Assembly: GCA_035048495.1 (NCBI GenBank)
Contig: CM068551.1
Span: 12,960,248 to 13,024,247 of the forward strand
Origin: Euptelea pleiosperma
Lineage: Eukaryota; Streptophyta; Magnoliopsida; Ranunculales; Eupteleaceae
Length of the DNA: 64,000 nt
Direction: 5' to 3'
Position numbers and translations under genes: made by a program
Shown here: positions 1-11,989 of the stretch, piece by piece
Layout: every line of letters starts with the position of its first letter
Position numbering within the stretch: position 1 is the stretch's first letter
The notes under the pieces: generated by a model
Told to the model about the DNA's origin: nothing
The model's database searches: none
Seen by the model: only the letters and a program-made list of their open reading frames with translations

Positions 1-600
1 CTAACTGATCGGCTGAGAAGTTTACCTCCCTCCAAGTAGAGGTGATAAAGCAATGGTTAGTCCTGATAAGAGCTGCCTCCCAACGAGGTCTGACTTTCCA
101 AGGAATCTTTTTCAATCCACATGCTTGGACAACTGCGGACGAGTCAGATTCTATCCATATGTTATTTTATCCTTTACTAGCCGCTCATTCCAAGCCTTCG
201 ACGATAGCCCGGCAGTCGGTCATGAAGCTGGAGGTCACTCCCAAACCTTTACACATGGCTCCCTTGAATTGACCTTGGTAGTCGCAGAAGATGACGCCTA
301 TACCTCCTCTCCTAGGGTTACCTTTGGCTACCCTGTCGTAATTCATTTTAATGAAATTGACAAGAGGGGGATGCCACACGCATGCTCTAATTCTTAGCAC
401 TCTACCAGGCTTGCATCCAACTCCTAAGGAAGAGAGAGTGGTGAGATCAAGGATGGAATTCGCCATGGACTTCCTGGATAGTTTCCCGGCGTCTCTGATC
501 GCAGCGAGGATTCTCTTTTTACAAACTTCATCCTTCGGCTTTCATTCTTCATAGATGGTGAAATTCCTGTTATGCCAGATGATATTGGCGGTATTGAGGA
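1..600 (-). pseudogene. LINE-type RNase H remnant
   Basis: On the minus strand the frame from about 600 down to 1 reads as the C-terminal RNase H region of a plant non-LTR retrotransposon. It has the WHPPL...KMNYD entry motif, a GGIGVIFCDYQG stretch matching the GG.G...RD..G signature, then WIESDSSAVVQAC and WREVNFSADQL, the end of the fold. The frame is broken by in-frame stops after GLE (TGA where TGG is expected), shortly after (TAA), and upstream near 550. The element continues past the left edge. It is a dead fragment. Confidence 0.75.
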
Positions 601-921
601 CTGCTGCAGTTCAAAGATCCTTCATAATTGGACTGAATTTATCACGCCAAGAGAGGGCCTCTTTGAAAGATCTGAGAGGATGCTTATACTAGAACATGGA
701 AGAAATCCATTCCCACCAACTGTCACATAACTTGAATGAGTATCTATTATGACTTGAATAACATTTTCTTTTCCAACCTCAACAATTTCATTTAACAATA
801 AAAATAAGTTCATTCCATTCTTAATAATTTCAGACACATCCACTGATCTAACAAATATTGTGCCACGTGGTCATGACACTAAAAGTTCACAAGTGACTTT
901 CCCCCTGCTTATTCTTCCAAT
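601..921. other. stretch without recognisable feature
   Basis: AT-rich sequence between the LINE remnant and the LTR that starts at 922. I see no gene, RNA or repeat structure here. Confidence 0.4.
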
Positions 922-2422
922 TGAAATTATACCAGTCCGTTATCTTTAATCCAATATACCTAAAAGGGGGGGGGGTTGATTAGGTATTTAAAATTAATTA
1001 TACCTACACAGTTTTACTGGTCAATGGTAGGGGAACAAAATTGCATGCCTTAGTTGTTTGATAAAAGATTATCACAACCGACTCAAATCGAATATACCTC
1101 CGTGGTATATAATTTTTTTTGTCGTTTGGTCTAATTAAAATAGATATCGGGATACAAACAAACAATCACACAAGACAATATATTTTTACATGGAAACCTT
1201 AGCCAAGGAAAAATCATGGGACCACGTCCAGACAGAAAGTATCACTAACTAAAAAGTTAAACGAAACAAAGGTTACCTACGCAGCACCGTTGCAAATATA
1301 GCTTTAAACCTTAGCCAAGGCCTACTGCCGATGCGTTCACATCCTCTGAATCAACGCTACGAATCCACGCGCGTCCTTCCAACCAAGAAGCCTTATCTAC
1401 TTGTTCAGTTTGGTACACCCTAAACCTACCGTCGATCGGCTCCTCCAATCTTAATTCTCAACACTCCCGCCTTTGCAGAAGGTGAAGGATTCAGTACACC
1501 CCGAACCCTAAGTTGCTCAAAAGGTATTGAGTCACACCGGTACACTCAGGCTACTAGGTCGAATATATGAGTGGAAGACCCAAGATGAGCAAAGGATAAA
1601 GCACTTGGCTTTGATCAAGAAGAAGAACAAGCTCACAAGATGTGAATGAGAAACAAATTTATTGCTCTTCGAATGGACACTCTAATAAATAAACCTTTTC
1701 TTCTCTCTCTTGAAAGATTGAGTCACTCTATGTCTCTGTGTGTATTTAGAGAAGGTATAGAAGGGTTGTATTTATAGAATTTTATGACCTTGAGTCGTGT
1801 AAAATAAGAGATAATGGAACCAAGAAATTCGGATCTGAGAAAGACTGAGTTCGTGCAAGGTCCAATTGATTCTACTCTAGGTCCAATCGATTGGCCTCAA
1901 TGAGTTTTCTGTTCTGTAGGCTCCAATTGATTACACAGAGGTCTGCAATCAATTGGACTTAAATAAGTTTCTATCCCGAAGACTCCAATCGATTTCACAG
2001 TCTCCAATTGATTGGTCTGAAATAAGTTTCTACCTCGTAGCTTTCAATCGATTACACAGAGTCCTCCAATCGATCTGACTCTCCCATTAGTCAATATCTT
2101 TGACTCACACTCGGGTCTGTCCAATGACTAGGTTTGACCATTATATTTTATTCATTTTAAACATATTCCTATGGTCACTAAGTCACTTACTTTTCTAATC
2201 GAGCGTACACAATCTTTAACTGACAAACGGGCAGTTACTCAGATGACTCATATCGTCAATCATCTGATTCTTGCTGTCTCTGTCTTCTAGTCTTTAAGTA
2301 GTCGGTGAAGTATGCGTACCACGACATCTCCACACTACACTGGTGCTCATAGAAATGGTTACAAGAATATTTTTATGTTAAACGGAATCTTCGCCAAATT
2401 GAATATGAAAATATTCTTTACA
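922..2422 (-). repeat. LTR, family A, copy 1 (3' LTR of a copia-like element)
   Basis: A 1.5-kb block homologous along its length to 19516-23525 (after removing the insert there). Read on the minus strand it starts TGTAAAGAATATTTTC at 2422 and ends ...ATTTCA at 922, obeying the TG...CA rule. Near its end it carries the CCATG..TTTTTCC / TTCC..GTAAAAA block common in copia LTRs. There is no 5-bp duplication at its two ends. Instead the outer side at 2423 abuts a polypurine tract, so this copy is best read as the 3' LTR of an element whose interior lies to the right on the minus strand. Confidence 0.75.
1860..2090. repeat. array of CAATCGATTG-like palindromes inside the LTR
   Basis: The palindromic core CAATCGATTG and one-base variants recur about every 20-40 bp, each followed by short shared phrases such as CACAGAGGTCT. 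The same array is at 22855-23175 in copy 2, so it belongs to the LTR and not to the insertion site. Confidence 0.75.
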
Positions 2423-2434
2423 ATCTCCCCCTTT
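2423..2434 (-). other. polypurine tract next to LTR
   Basis: On the minus strand AAAGGGGGAGAT lies directly before the TG of the LTR at 2422. This is the usual position of the plus-strand primer in an LTR retrotransposon and sets the element's polarity as minus. Confidence 0.6.
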
Positions 2435-3060
2435 GGCAATTCCGTGATAAAAAAACATTTAATCATATAGAAGGTAAAAAATGAAAATACAATCCCACCC
2501 TCTTACATGATTCACTCACTATCTCACACTCTCTCGGAGATAATCGAATAGATAATGGAATAGCTTTTGATTTGTTCCCTGCACAATCTACCAACAACAC
2601 ATATCATGTAATATCATCAGCAATTAATAAATCATTAAAGTACAGTGAGTTAATTATGCACATCACAAGTAGAGAAATTAGAAAAAATAATGTTAGAAAA
2701 TTTTTCTCTCCTTAAATTTCTCTCTCCCTATCTCATGCATCTACTTATTTTTACCCCTATAATTTTCTCTACCCATTTTTTATCACAGATTGACAAAGGT
2801 ACATAAATATAAACAGATAATAAGGATGCAATTAATGTCATCATGAAGAACAAGTGCATATATACATATCCAACAATAACACAAACTGGTTTATACCCTA
2901 TAACAGATACAAATAGACACACCCAGAGTATAACCATACAAAATCTGAGTTTATCGGTGTATAATAATATCTCAAAAAGAAAAACAACACCAGATAACTT
3001 TCAAGAAATATCGATGTACAATCCTACTGATCTGGACCATGAAATGGTGGATGCTGTCTA
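2435..3060. other. retroelement interior without coding signal
   Basis: AT-rich stretch between the polypurine tract and the degenerate ORF to its right. No protein similarity is recognised. It is presumably the untranslated 3' interior of the family A element. Confidence 0.4.
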
Positions 3061-3773
3061 AAGTCTATCATGGTAAACTGATACTCCATATAACGCTACA
3101 TATCCGTAAGAGTGCCAGTCATCCGGTCGAAATCAACATCTTGACGCTCCTCTAGACGGCAAAAACCCTGAGCCGTCCGCTACTCATGAGATGTAAGCCG
3201 CTGGTCGAATCCCACCATCTGATGATGAAGAGACTCAAATGAGTAAGGTGCATGCATCTCTGGAGGCTGGACAAAAGATGGATGTGGCTCTGGAGGATGC
3301 ATCTCAGTATCAGTTGGCTGGACGCCTGGCTCAGTATCATCTCCCAAGTCCTCATCAAAAAAATCATTGAAGTGCGGAGGAACATCTGTCACTCTCCGAA
3401 CCTGGGACATGCTCTTCCTGATAGTGGAGGGTCCAATGGGCCCCATGGGAGAGCAAACCTCCTCAGAAGCTAAGATAGGTACATCCAAGTGTAGTAGAAT
3501 AGAGCTCACCAGCAGAAGAAATGGAAGACACGGATGGTTAGCCAACTAGCTACCCGCTCTTACCATGGCTCTAAACATGAACCTCAAAAGGTAAATGACA
3601 AACCCGATACCAAGATGATATAGAAGCTGGAGACGATCAATGTTGTACCCACAAATGAGGTGCAATAATTGATACTGAGGGAGAAGGGAAGTAAGGGGAA
3701 TAAATGTACTCCAATCAAAAAGTTGTCCAGTGAGAGTCTCAGTCAAAGTGGCTCTATCAGTTGTCAGCTCACG

Positions 3774-6100
3774 TGTAATACCCTGAATATTTTTTAGGGT
3801 ATTTTGAAAAAAAATTATGATCATTTATTTATTTATATTAAGTATTAATACTTACTTGTATGTTAGCTGAATTATAATTACTGATGTGGGCATTTATGAC
3901 AAATTTATAGACTTTTTGGGCCTAAAAAAATCCTAATTAAAGCCTAGTTGATACCTATGGGTCTTAGGCCCATTTCTAACTCATTAGTAACCTAAAATAA
4001 GACTTTTAATATGTTGATAAATTTATCAATTTTAAAGTGACGAAAATTATCATTAATTAGTTGTTAAGAATGTTAGTCCCACATCGGTTAGGTGGGAAAG
4101 TTGATGGTCTTAAAAACTTATAAATAAAAGTGAAAGCATAAGCCTCTTGGGGTGGATAAATATTATTTTTCAAGAGAGAAAAGTTAGAAAACAAAAATTA
4201 GCCGATTCTCTAAGCTTATGTGAGAGAGTTTGTGCATCTTGACTTCTCTTAAATGATTAAAAGTCTTGGATCTTCAGCCTTGACCAAGAGTTAGATCAGC
4301 TCTCTATTAAGGTAAGTACACTCTACAATGTTGAATATATTCATCAATTACTATAGTCTTGTTAATGATTATATGGTATTTTTTGGTGTATTCTTTTGAG
4401 ATTTTAATCTTATTTGTTAATCATATATGGGTAAGTATCATAAATTCACATTTTTTTTACATTTATTATGGGAAATCGTTGCCCTTGGTGAAAATTTGTC
4501 GCCCTTAGTGGAAAATCATTGCCTTTGGTTGGAAATCTTTGCCCTTGGTGGAAATTCGTTGCTCTTGGTGGGAAGAAATGAAATCTTTGCTCTTGGTGGG
4601 AAGAAATAAGAAATATAGTACATTTAACATCATCATCATCATGATTGTATATTTTTGAACAAGTTAATCTTCTTATTGATATGGTGATTAACATGCTACG
4701 GTAATTATGATTGGATTGTCATTATTGTTTTGTGTACTCGTTGTACTTTACTGGGCTCTCGTTCACGATATTACACCGAAACATTTCAAATTTTGTTGAT
4801 CTCGGTAGGGAAAATATTTTGGATGAAACAGAGTCGATTGATGGTGCAGAAATTGAAGAAGAAATTTTAATGCCTAAATGATTTAAGGGTTTTAATAATG
4901 TAATAATGAATTTTTTCATGATTGGGGTCGTTGGGACCATCAATGGTTTGAATTGGTCACTTTACTTTTATTTTTAACATGTTGGGTTTTTCTGACATCC
5001 TACACGAAAATATTCATAAAATATTTATACAATAATATTTTAATATGATTCTAAAGAGGTTGGAACCATAATTCAATGTAGTATTTTACTAATTTTTTTT
5101 ATGATTTTATGAGTTATATAAGTAGGTGTGGTTTGGCACTAATCTTGAAATTTTTGTGCTGATTTTGCACAATCAGCACCTTTATTATGACTTTAAATAA
5201 TTTTTGCACATAATATATGACTGAATCTGATTAAGCAAAAAATATAAAAGTTGTAGATTTTTAAGTTATCTTTCCATCCATATATAGTGTGTCAACAGAT
5301 TCGATAGGACATATTCTATAAAGCCATTTTATTAAGAGGAGGTCAGAACTGCTTTACTGCAAAATATTTAATTTTTACAAACCTTTGTCTTAATTTTTTC
5401 CTAAGTTGTAAAATAGGACCATATGATTTTTACATGTAAATTTATTTTATTTTGAGTAGATAAATACCAATATGTTATTTGCTTGGTTTGGATTCCGATC
5501 AAAACTATAAAAATTAATACAAGTGAAAAATCTTACTTTTTATCTATTTTTGACGATTACCATTAGGGCTAAATTGAAAGTGGAGAACTGACTCCAAAAA
5601 TTTGTAAATGTCATTTTTAGCCAAAGTGCCTTTGTTAAAGTTATATCTTATAATTTTTAGAATAAAATCCTTGAAGAAAATAATTTTTGACATACTTTAA
5701 ATTCTGACCAAAAGTGGACCGTTTTTCCTATAACCGCGGAAATTAAATTTCAAAACTATTTTAAACGAGTGTTTTGACTTAAGTACTTTCACAAAAGATG
5801 TTTGATATAAATATTAGGTAATTATAGAGACTCTAATTAGTGATTTTGACAAAAATTAAAAATTTGACTTTGATTTTGACTTTGGTTATTTCACCGTAAT
5901 AACTTGTTTATGCTTTCGCATTATTTTGACTATTGGAGCTGAGCTGTTCGTCATCAGTCGCAATAGCGATTCTTGGTGTTTTATTTTATTTTATTTTATT
6001 TAACAATTTATTTTTATCACACTCTGGATCTTTGGTACGTAAACGGGCTGATCCATAGGCATTCGGGTTCGATTTGGGTACATGGATTTGAGGTGTGACA
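3774..6100 (+). mobile_element. solo LTR, family B (2.33 kb), TSD TCACG
   Basis: Starts TGTAATACCCTG and ends GAGGTGTGACA, the typical ends of large plant Ty3/gypsy LTRs. It is flanked by perfect 5-bp direct repeats TCACG at 3769-3773 and 6101-6105. Inside is a promoter-like block with CCCACATCGG followed by CTTATAAATA near 4080-4130, which sets the plus orientation. There are no internal genes and no second LTR, so it is the product of unequal recombination. It interrupts a minus-strand retroelement ORF and is therefore younger than it. Confidence 0.85.
4450..4615 (+). repeat. short minisatellite in solo LTR B
   Basis: About seven imperfect copies of a 20-24 bp unit around GTTGCCCTTGGTGGAAAT. 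It is confined to the LTR, just downstream of its presumed transcription start. Confidence 0.7.
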
Positions 6101-6350
6101 TCACGAGTCCTGGGAAGGTACTAATGTGAAGTAGAGGGACGAGGTATGTCCAACAAGGTAGAAATCAGATCAGGTGTAATAGTCAGATGAGCCCTAGAGA
6201 CATAAGTCTGAAATGATAGCTCACTCTGGTGATTACACTGAATGGAATGCATGTTGGCATAAAATAGCTTAACCAAAATAGGATAAAAATGGATGTTTAA
6301 CCGAGTAACAGGGATCCACTCACAAGATAAGAAAATAGAATGAACTCCGT

Positions 6351-7250
6351 ATCAATTATTAGAATCTCTTCCTCTATATCTTAAGAATCTAGAGTTTCTT
6401 GCTCCACGTACACATTACCTCCGCTAGTACCTTCCTGAACCCCTTCTGCTTGTTAGATGTTAGCATAGAAGACTCATTAAAAGAACATCTCTATTAATTA
6501 TAAATTTATATAATTTAGGACACTAAAGCCTGTAACCCGTGACACCCTAATCATATCCCAGAAATATATCTTTATTTATTTTTTGATCAATTTTAATTTC
6601 TTTGATATGAAATAAGCAATACATCCATACATATGCAAAGAAGAATAATCAACAAGTTTAGCAGACCATACCTCTTTAGAGTTTTCAAACCAATAACTGT
6701 AGATCACTGATCTATTGAAAATAAAACATGCAATATTGACAACCTTTAGCTTTCTTAAGGAGAGTTTGGTTCATCCTTTCTGCCACTTCATTCTGCTGTA
6801 GAGTATCTATCACTGTAAAGTGTTGAGTTATCCCCTCATCATTGTAAAATCTCAAGAATGATTCATACTTGTACCTTCCTCCATTATCTATCCTCAACCG
6901 TTTGATCTTCTTGTCTTTTTTACATTTGAACTATGGCTTTTTACTATTTGAAGGTTTCAAACACCTCATCTTTGGTCTTTAAAGTATAAACTCATACATT
7001 TTTAGAGAAGTCATTTATAAATGAGAAGAAATATCTATATCCCCATTTTTAAGTAATTTTCAAGAAACCTTACACATCCAAATAGATATAATCCAGAGTT
7101 TTATGGGATGCATTGTTGTACTGAACTTGACCCTACTTGTTTCTCAAACACACAATTTTTACAAACGCACAACTTAACTATCTTCACACTAGTATTTGAA
7201 AATTCTGCTAGACTCAAAAGTTAACCGAGTAAACTCAAAAACTCAACTTG
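6351..7250 (-). pseudogene. copia-type integrase fragment
   Basis: Minus strand, running leftward. CVCKNCVFEKQVG at about 7160 matches the end of the GAG-pre-integrase zinc region. Then come the integrase core blocks RIDNGGRYKYESFLRFYNDE and HFTVIDTLQQNEVAERMNQT (about 6897-6740), equivalent to the TDNGGEY...PQQNGVAER signature of Ty1/copia. A degraded linker to reverse transcriptase follows (NRDV and a shifted ESSML near 6480-6440). Several stops and frameshifts are present. Reverse transcriptase and RNase H are missing. Position and polarity fit the interior of the element whose 3' LTR is at 922-2422. Confidence 0.75.
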
Positions 7251-8029
7251 ATTTGAAATAACTCGACTCAATTTTATACTAATTAAAATATGTATATATT
7301 ATATATATATATGTACCACAAATAAGATGGTCCAATAGTATCTATGCATCATACGAATCAAGTGGTGCACATTGTTTTCAATCTATTCCATCAAATCATT
7401 AATCTCCCTTTAAAAGATTAATATAATTTGATCATATTTTCATTACATAAAATATTGATTATCAACAAAGTAAAATAATAATGAAAAATGTATTTTCATT
7501 AATTGTTAAGATCATTGATGACTATTTAATTTTCTCTTTCTCTTTTACTTAAGATATCTCTTAAGTTTGGCCCACTAATCGGACAAGCCATATCACTATG
7601 CATGTCACCTTTTAAATTTTATACACTAGTATTATTATATAACATTGTGTACCAAATATTAGTGAAAGATGACTCCTCTTATTAAAAAAGCAAAAAGATA
7701 GATAAACTTTTTAGTAATGTACCTCAATGATTTATTAAATTCAGCAATGGACTTGAGGCCTTATTAAATTTAACTATGGATTTGAAGAGCTTATTAAACA
7801 TATTTAAAAGAGCTCTTTTGTAAAATACAAGATGGATTCTCTTACAAGGAAAAAAAGGATGAGATTGAATCTCAATTTAGCTATGGGTCATGGTAGTTGA
7901 AGTGGAGTAGAAATTTGAAAACACAATGACCACTTTGTTATCTCTATACTAATCTCTTCTTGTTCAACTTTCACCTATTTTTCTTTTTATATTTTTTATT
8001 TTGGAGAATAGGGATAGAGGAAGGAGGAC
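7251..8029. other. stretch without recognisable feature
   Basis: AT-rich (including a short TATATA run near 7290). No coding, RNA or inverted-repeat signal is recognised. Confidence 0.4.
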
Positions 8030-8507
8030 CATTGTACACATTTGAAGGGCGCTCGTGGATTCGTGCGAGTATTCAGATGGCGTAGATGCACCGACAATTG
8101 GCTCAATGGATGAACTTGGGTTGTATGTTGTGAGTAACGGTGTTGCGTGAGTAAACTTCTGTACTCATTAACTTTCTGTTAGTGATACTTCAATGGTTGG
8201 GCGTGGTCTCGTGGTTTTTCTTTTAAAAAGGTTTTCACGTAAAAAACTCGCATGTGTTGATTGATTTATTTATTCTCGCATTTTGTTAGAGATTATATCA
8301 AACGATCAATATATCTATGATATATTTAAATTTTAATCTGTTGGGGGTAATCACATGTTAATCATAATCAATCCTTAACATTATATGCGATTAGAACCCA
8401 TTTACCTAGACACATAAATTGAATTTGGTATTAATTACTAGACTAATTTTAAATACCTATCCCCCTCCCCTTCTAGGTTAACATCTACTAGGTTAAAGGA
8501 ACTTTCA
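8030..8507 (+). repeat. partial LTR related to family A, opposite orientation
   Basis: The stretch with GTGGTTTTTC...TTCACGTAAAAAACTCG, ATATCAAACGATCAATATAT and TTTTAAATACCTATCCCCC lines up in order with the minus-strand 3' half of the LTR at 922-2422. It ends near ACTTTCA at 8507, matching that LTR's ...ATTTCA end. The 5' half is missing. Left limit is approximate. Confidence 0.55.
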
Positions 8508-8511
8508 TCAT

Positions 8512-8709
8512 GCTCACACGAAGCACATAGAGATTGACTACCACTTTGTACGCGAGAAAATTGCCAAGAAGAATCTTGGCGTTCGATTCATTTCCTCTAA
8601 AGATTAGATTGCAGACATCTTCACCAAGGGCCTCAGTTCTCCACATTTTACCACTTTACGTGACAAACAGACCGTTCGCGATCAACCGCTCAACTTGCAG
8701 GGGGTGTAG
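8512..8709 (+). pseudogene. C-terminal RNase H end of a copia polyprotein
   Basis: Plus-strand frame reads [16 protein letters not shown], then [10 protein letters not shown], a stop (TAG where CAG is expected), IADIFTKGLSS and a terminal LQGV*. ADIFTKGL is the hallmark end of Ty1/copia RNase H. The stop codon at 8707-8709 overlaps the start of the following LTR, the normal layout of such elements. The rest of the polyprotein is missing. Confidence 0.85.
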
Positions 8710-8963
8710 AGAAACCCATCGTGATTAGGAGTCAATCACGGTGGTTCTCTCTATAGAAAGCAACTACCTCCTCCAGCTGTAAAGGATCTCCGATCCTTTC
8801 CGTGTATGCAGATCTCACGGATCCTCAATTCTATTCTTGTAAAGTCTATCAATCCCTTTAGGACTCTTTCCCTTATTTGTAGATACACAAGATCTCTTGT
8901 AACGTTTATATACTATACATGACTCATAATGAAAAGTATGGAAGAGAAACTTACCAACATTCA
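8705..8963 (+). repeat. copia 3' LTR (about 259 bp)
   Basis: Starts TGTAGAGAAACCC directly after the G-rich tract that ends the polyprotein and probably ends ACCAACATTCA. It contains a pyrimidine-rich middle and CTTGTAACGTTTATATACTA near its end. No matching 5' LTR is in the window, so this is a truncated element. The right boundary is inferred from the CA end rule. Confidence 0.65.
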
Positions 8964-8965
8964 TA

Positions 8966-9382
8966 AAGATGAATGGAGAGCTATGGCTGCTAATATATCT
9001 TGGTTGATTTGGAAGGCACTATAGTTTATCAAGGGACCAAGCAATCACCCAACTGGGTTTTACATCAAGCCTATTCTATTTGGACCTACACTTCTTGCAC
9101 AACCCTCACTGCTCACCCCACAAGCATCATGGAATCCGAAAACACAAAGATAAATCATGGACTAATACACATGACATGTTTGGATCAAGGTAAATTCGGA
9201 TGCATCTTTCATAGTTAAGAAAATCATAGTTGGGAAAAGTATAGCAGCATGATCCTCTAGCATTAATGCTGCTTCTGCCAAAGAAGCAGAAGCTTTCGCA
9301 TTTAGAGGAGTGCAGCACGAGATATAACCATTCCTCAAGTCGTGTGTGAGTAAGAACTCTCACTGTCATGGACCTTGCAAAA
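8966..9382 (+). pseudogene. LINE RNase H fragment
   Basis: Plus-strand frame reads DEWRAMAANISWLIWKAL, then after stops WIKVNSDASFIVKK and SAKEAEAFAFRGVQ. These match the W..WKARN and K.N.DAS...AEA.A motifs of plant LINE RNase H regions. At least four in-frame stops make it a dead copy. It ends at the Mutator-like element beginning at 9392. Confidence 0.65.
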
Positions 9383-9391
9383 TATTTTGGA

Positions 9392-11237
9392 GGTAAATTT
9401 TATTGACACCCCAAAGTCTTCCAAGGGCACCCATTTTATAAGGGTGCCCAACCCATTTTAAAATAATAATCACTGGGCATCCCCATTGCTTAAATGCACC
9501 ACCCATCCAAAAAATAGGCTTAGGGTTTCTTCCTCCAAACCTTACTCCTACCTTATCTTCTCCCTTGTCGACACCGACAACATTATCCGGCGACATTACA
9601 TCGTCCGATGAAACCGTCTAGTGATACTACGCTGGCAACACCGTGTCCAACAATACTACGCTGTCCGACCATCATTTTAGTTTTCTTGAGTTTTATCATC
9701 TAGAAAGTCAACTCAACCATTCTTGAATTTTTTTTCAACCATTCTCTTATTTCGTTGGTTTTCCCTTTTTTTCAACCATTTTCACTTCCCTTCTCCGGCG
9801 TTGATTCTAAGAATCCAACAGTGGTGATAATGTTGAGGTGGCAAGTCAAAAAATGAAGTCATGATATTTGATAAAATGCCTCAAAGGCTTCGGTTGGATC
9901 TGACCGACATTACTAGAATAGGTTTAGTTGGATCAAGCGACATTAAGAAAAACTCAGACTTCCTTAGTATTGGTTGGATCCAACCAACATTAATAAAATT
10001 TGATTTAGCTCTTTTTTCTATTTCTAACATGACAATGGTTGTTCTCCTTATTATGTTACAATAATGGAAAGAAATTCCACCAAGCCACTCGCTCCCGATG
10101 CACCAAAAAAATGAAACGCTCCGACAGTGTCTTAGGGAAGCCCAAGAGAAGTCATCAACAAGAGAAACAAATCTATGACATCTCGCGGTCCAAAACTCAG
10201 CTAGCTGCTCACCCAGCAGATCCAACAACTCACCCAACATATCCACGGGAAGGGAGAAGAAAATAAAGAAAATTAAAAAATTTTGAATTGTGTAGGCCTG
10301 TAAGCCTTTTTAAGGCACAAGTGTCATAAACTTCTTGAGGCATGTGAGCCTTTTTTGAGGCATAAGTGTCAATAAGCTTTGTCATTTTTTAGGCATATAT
10401 GTCAAAGACTTATTGAGGCATGTGAACCTTTTTTATGGTTCAACTTATTGGATCATAATCTTTTTTGTTAAAGTTCTATATATATTGATTAATTAGGTAA
10501 GAGATTCCAAACAAAAGAAATAACAGATTCATTAAGTTTTCTTAGTATTGGTTGGATACAAATGAAATTTACAAATTCATGTCAGTTGGATCCAATCGAA
10601 GTTGTAACAACAATTTCAGTTGGATATCAACATCAGAGAGTGTCGGTTGTATATAACTGACACAGTTTCTTTATCCCACTTCTAGAGCTTGAGTTTTTGG
10701 TTGGATCCAACTGATAAATGGGAAGAAACTTCGATTGGATCCAACTGAATTGTATGAAGTAATGTTAGTGTCAAGCAACCGACACGAGGAGTTACAAGCG
10801 CTTATGTAGTATGCCAAAAAAGAAGGAAGAGACGTTGGCGATGGCAAAATTAGTTGTCTTACCAATGAAGAAGATGTTTGTGGAAGGTTCTCTTCCATTT
10901 GAGTTAATTTTTTCAATATTTTCCGTCGATTTAGGTGAACTTTTCACTTCTCTTTTTAGATTTTCTACCATTTCAACTATTTTTCCAAGATAGTTGTTAA
11001 ATGCAATTCTCCGGCAATCTTCAATGATTCTCTGGCGATTCTGAGATCGACGTTGATGTTACCAGCCTTCAGGTGTAAGGTTAGGGTGAAAGAGGAGATG
11101 AGTAGTGGCGGGATGAGCAAGATAGGTGGGTACTCTCATAACAGGTATTAATAAGGGTGCTAGTAAAAGCTCAACATATTTAAGGGAAAAATACGTGGGT
11201 GCCCTTGAAAATTATTGGGGTGTCAATAAAACTTACC
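9392..11237. mobile_element. non-coding Mutator-like element, TSD TATTTTGGA
   Basis: Ends are inverted repeats of about 42 bp: GGTAAATTTTATTGACACCC at the left, with its imperfect complement at 11196-11237. Perfect 9-bp direct repeats TATTTTGGA flank it at 9383-9391 and 11238-11246. The 9-bp duplication is diagnostic of the Mutator superfamily. There is no transposase ORF. The interior has repeated TTGGATCCAACxGA palindromes (9890-10000, 10545-10760) and 60-65 bp repeats around GAGGCATGTGAGCC (10290-10440). It could carry captured host sequence, but I recognise none. Confidence 0.85.
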
Positions 11238-11429
11238 TATTTTGGATGATGTAAATACTATTACCTAGCTAGGAATTTATTGAATTGAGAGTCAGATACT
11301 CACCTCGATCCTGCAACATAGTAGCCCGCGAGCTAGCTCAATGGGCCCTTAAGATATGGAATGGGCGAGCTAGCTCTAGAGCACTCCTCTAGAATTTTTA
11401 GATGCAGAGGACTTTTGTAATTTGGATGC

Positions 11430-11722
11430 AGAGGACTCTCGTGGCCCTACTTAGTGAATTTTCTTGGGCCCACTAACTGCATGGATGTTTAGCCCACCCC
11501 TTAGTAGATATACACACCAAAAATCAGCTTTTGTGTATGTTAGTTTTAGTACCCAAAAAACATGCTTAAATCCAACGGCTACAATCACTCTTCAATAAAG
11601 TGCTAAAAACTAATGCCTAAAGATAACCAATCAGGCAGATTTTTGGTGTGTGTATACACCAAGGGGTGGGCTAAACATCCATACGGTTGGTGGGCCCAAG
11701 AAAATACATTACGTAGGGGCAT
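11430..11722. mobile_element. foldback MITE, family F1
   Basis: Palindromic element. The left arm runs from GGCCCTACTTAGTG through GGGCCCACTAACTGCATGG, and the right arm is its complement ending GTAGGGGC. The shared core (CATCCATACGGT..., CAAAAATCAG) is the one found in the other F1 copies. It lies about 270 bp downstream of the response-regulator stop codon. Confidence 0.7.
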
Positions 11723-11989
11723 GATCTTACATAATCTTTATAGGCCGCTGAGCACCTTTGCAGGGGTATTTTTACAAGAAAAAAATTTGCAAAGAAAGCG
11801 TTGGCATCACAAAATCAATATTTGGCAAGAAACAGGCAGGAAATGATAGAAATATGCTGTTTTATTTATTTCTTTTTATTTAGGGTTCATATATATGTCA
11901 AATGACACGAGCAGCAGCTCATAGGAGAGAGGAACATTGTAGTGATATGGTACACTCAAGCATAATAGGCCTCTCTCTACTATATGGAT

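Larger units (their letters stand above)
3061..6350 (-). pseudogene. putative plant transposon protein (Transposase_32-like), split by a solo LTR
   Basis: The minus strand encodes a degenerate protein in two pieces, 6350-6106 and 3773-3061. They join when the LTR at 3774-6100 is removed. The first piece contains WIPVTRLNIHFYPILVKLFY followed by HLTITPDLISTLLDIPRP, which resembles the retroelement-associated 'putative plant transposon protein' domain (FYAN ... I.P..I..LL..P). The second continues with DWSTFIPLTSLLPQYQLLHL and an acidic, proline-rich tail. Stops (for example at the join of the two reading blocks near 3546) show it is not functional. It lies between the copia integrase fragment and the 3' LTR, so it may be an accessory ORF of that element. 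The domain name is from memory of the family. Confidence 0.5.

Noticed and set aside
9881..10246. 121-codon minus-strand open frame
   Set aside because: Inside the non-coding Mutator-like element; composition follows the TTGGATCCAAC repeats; no transposase or gene motif.
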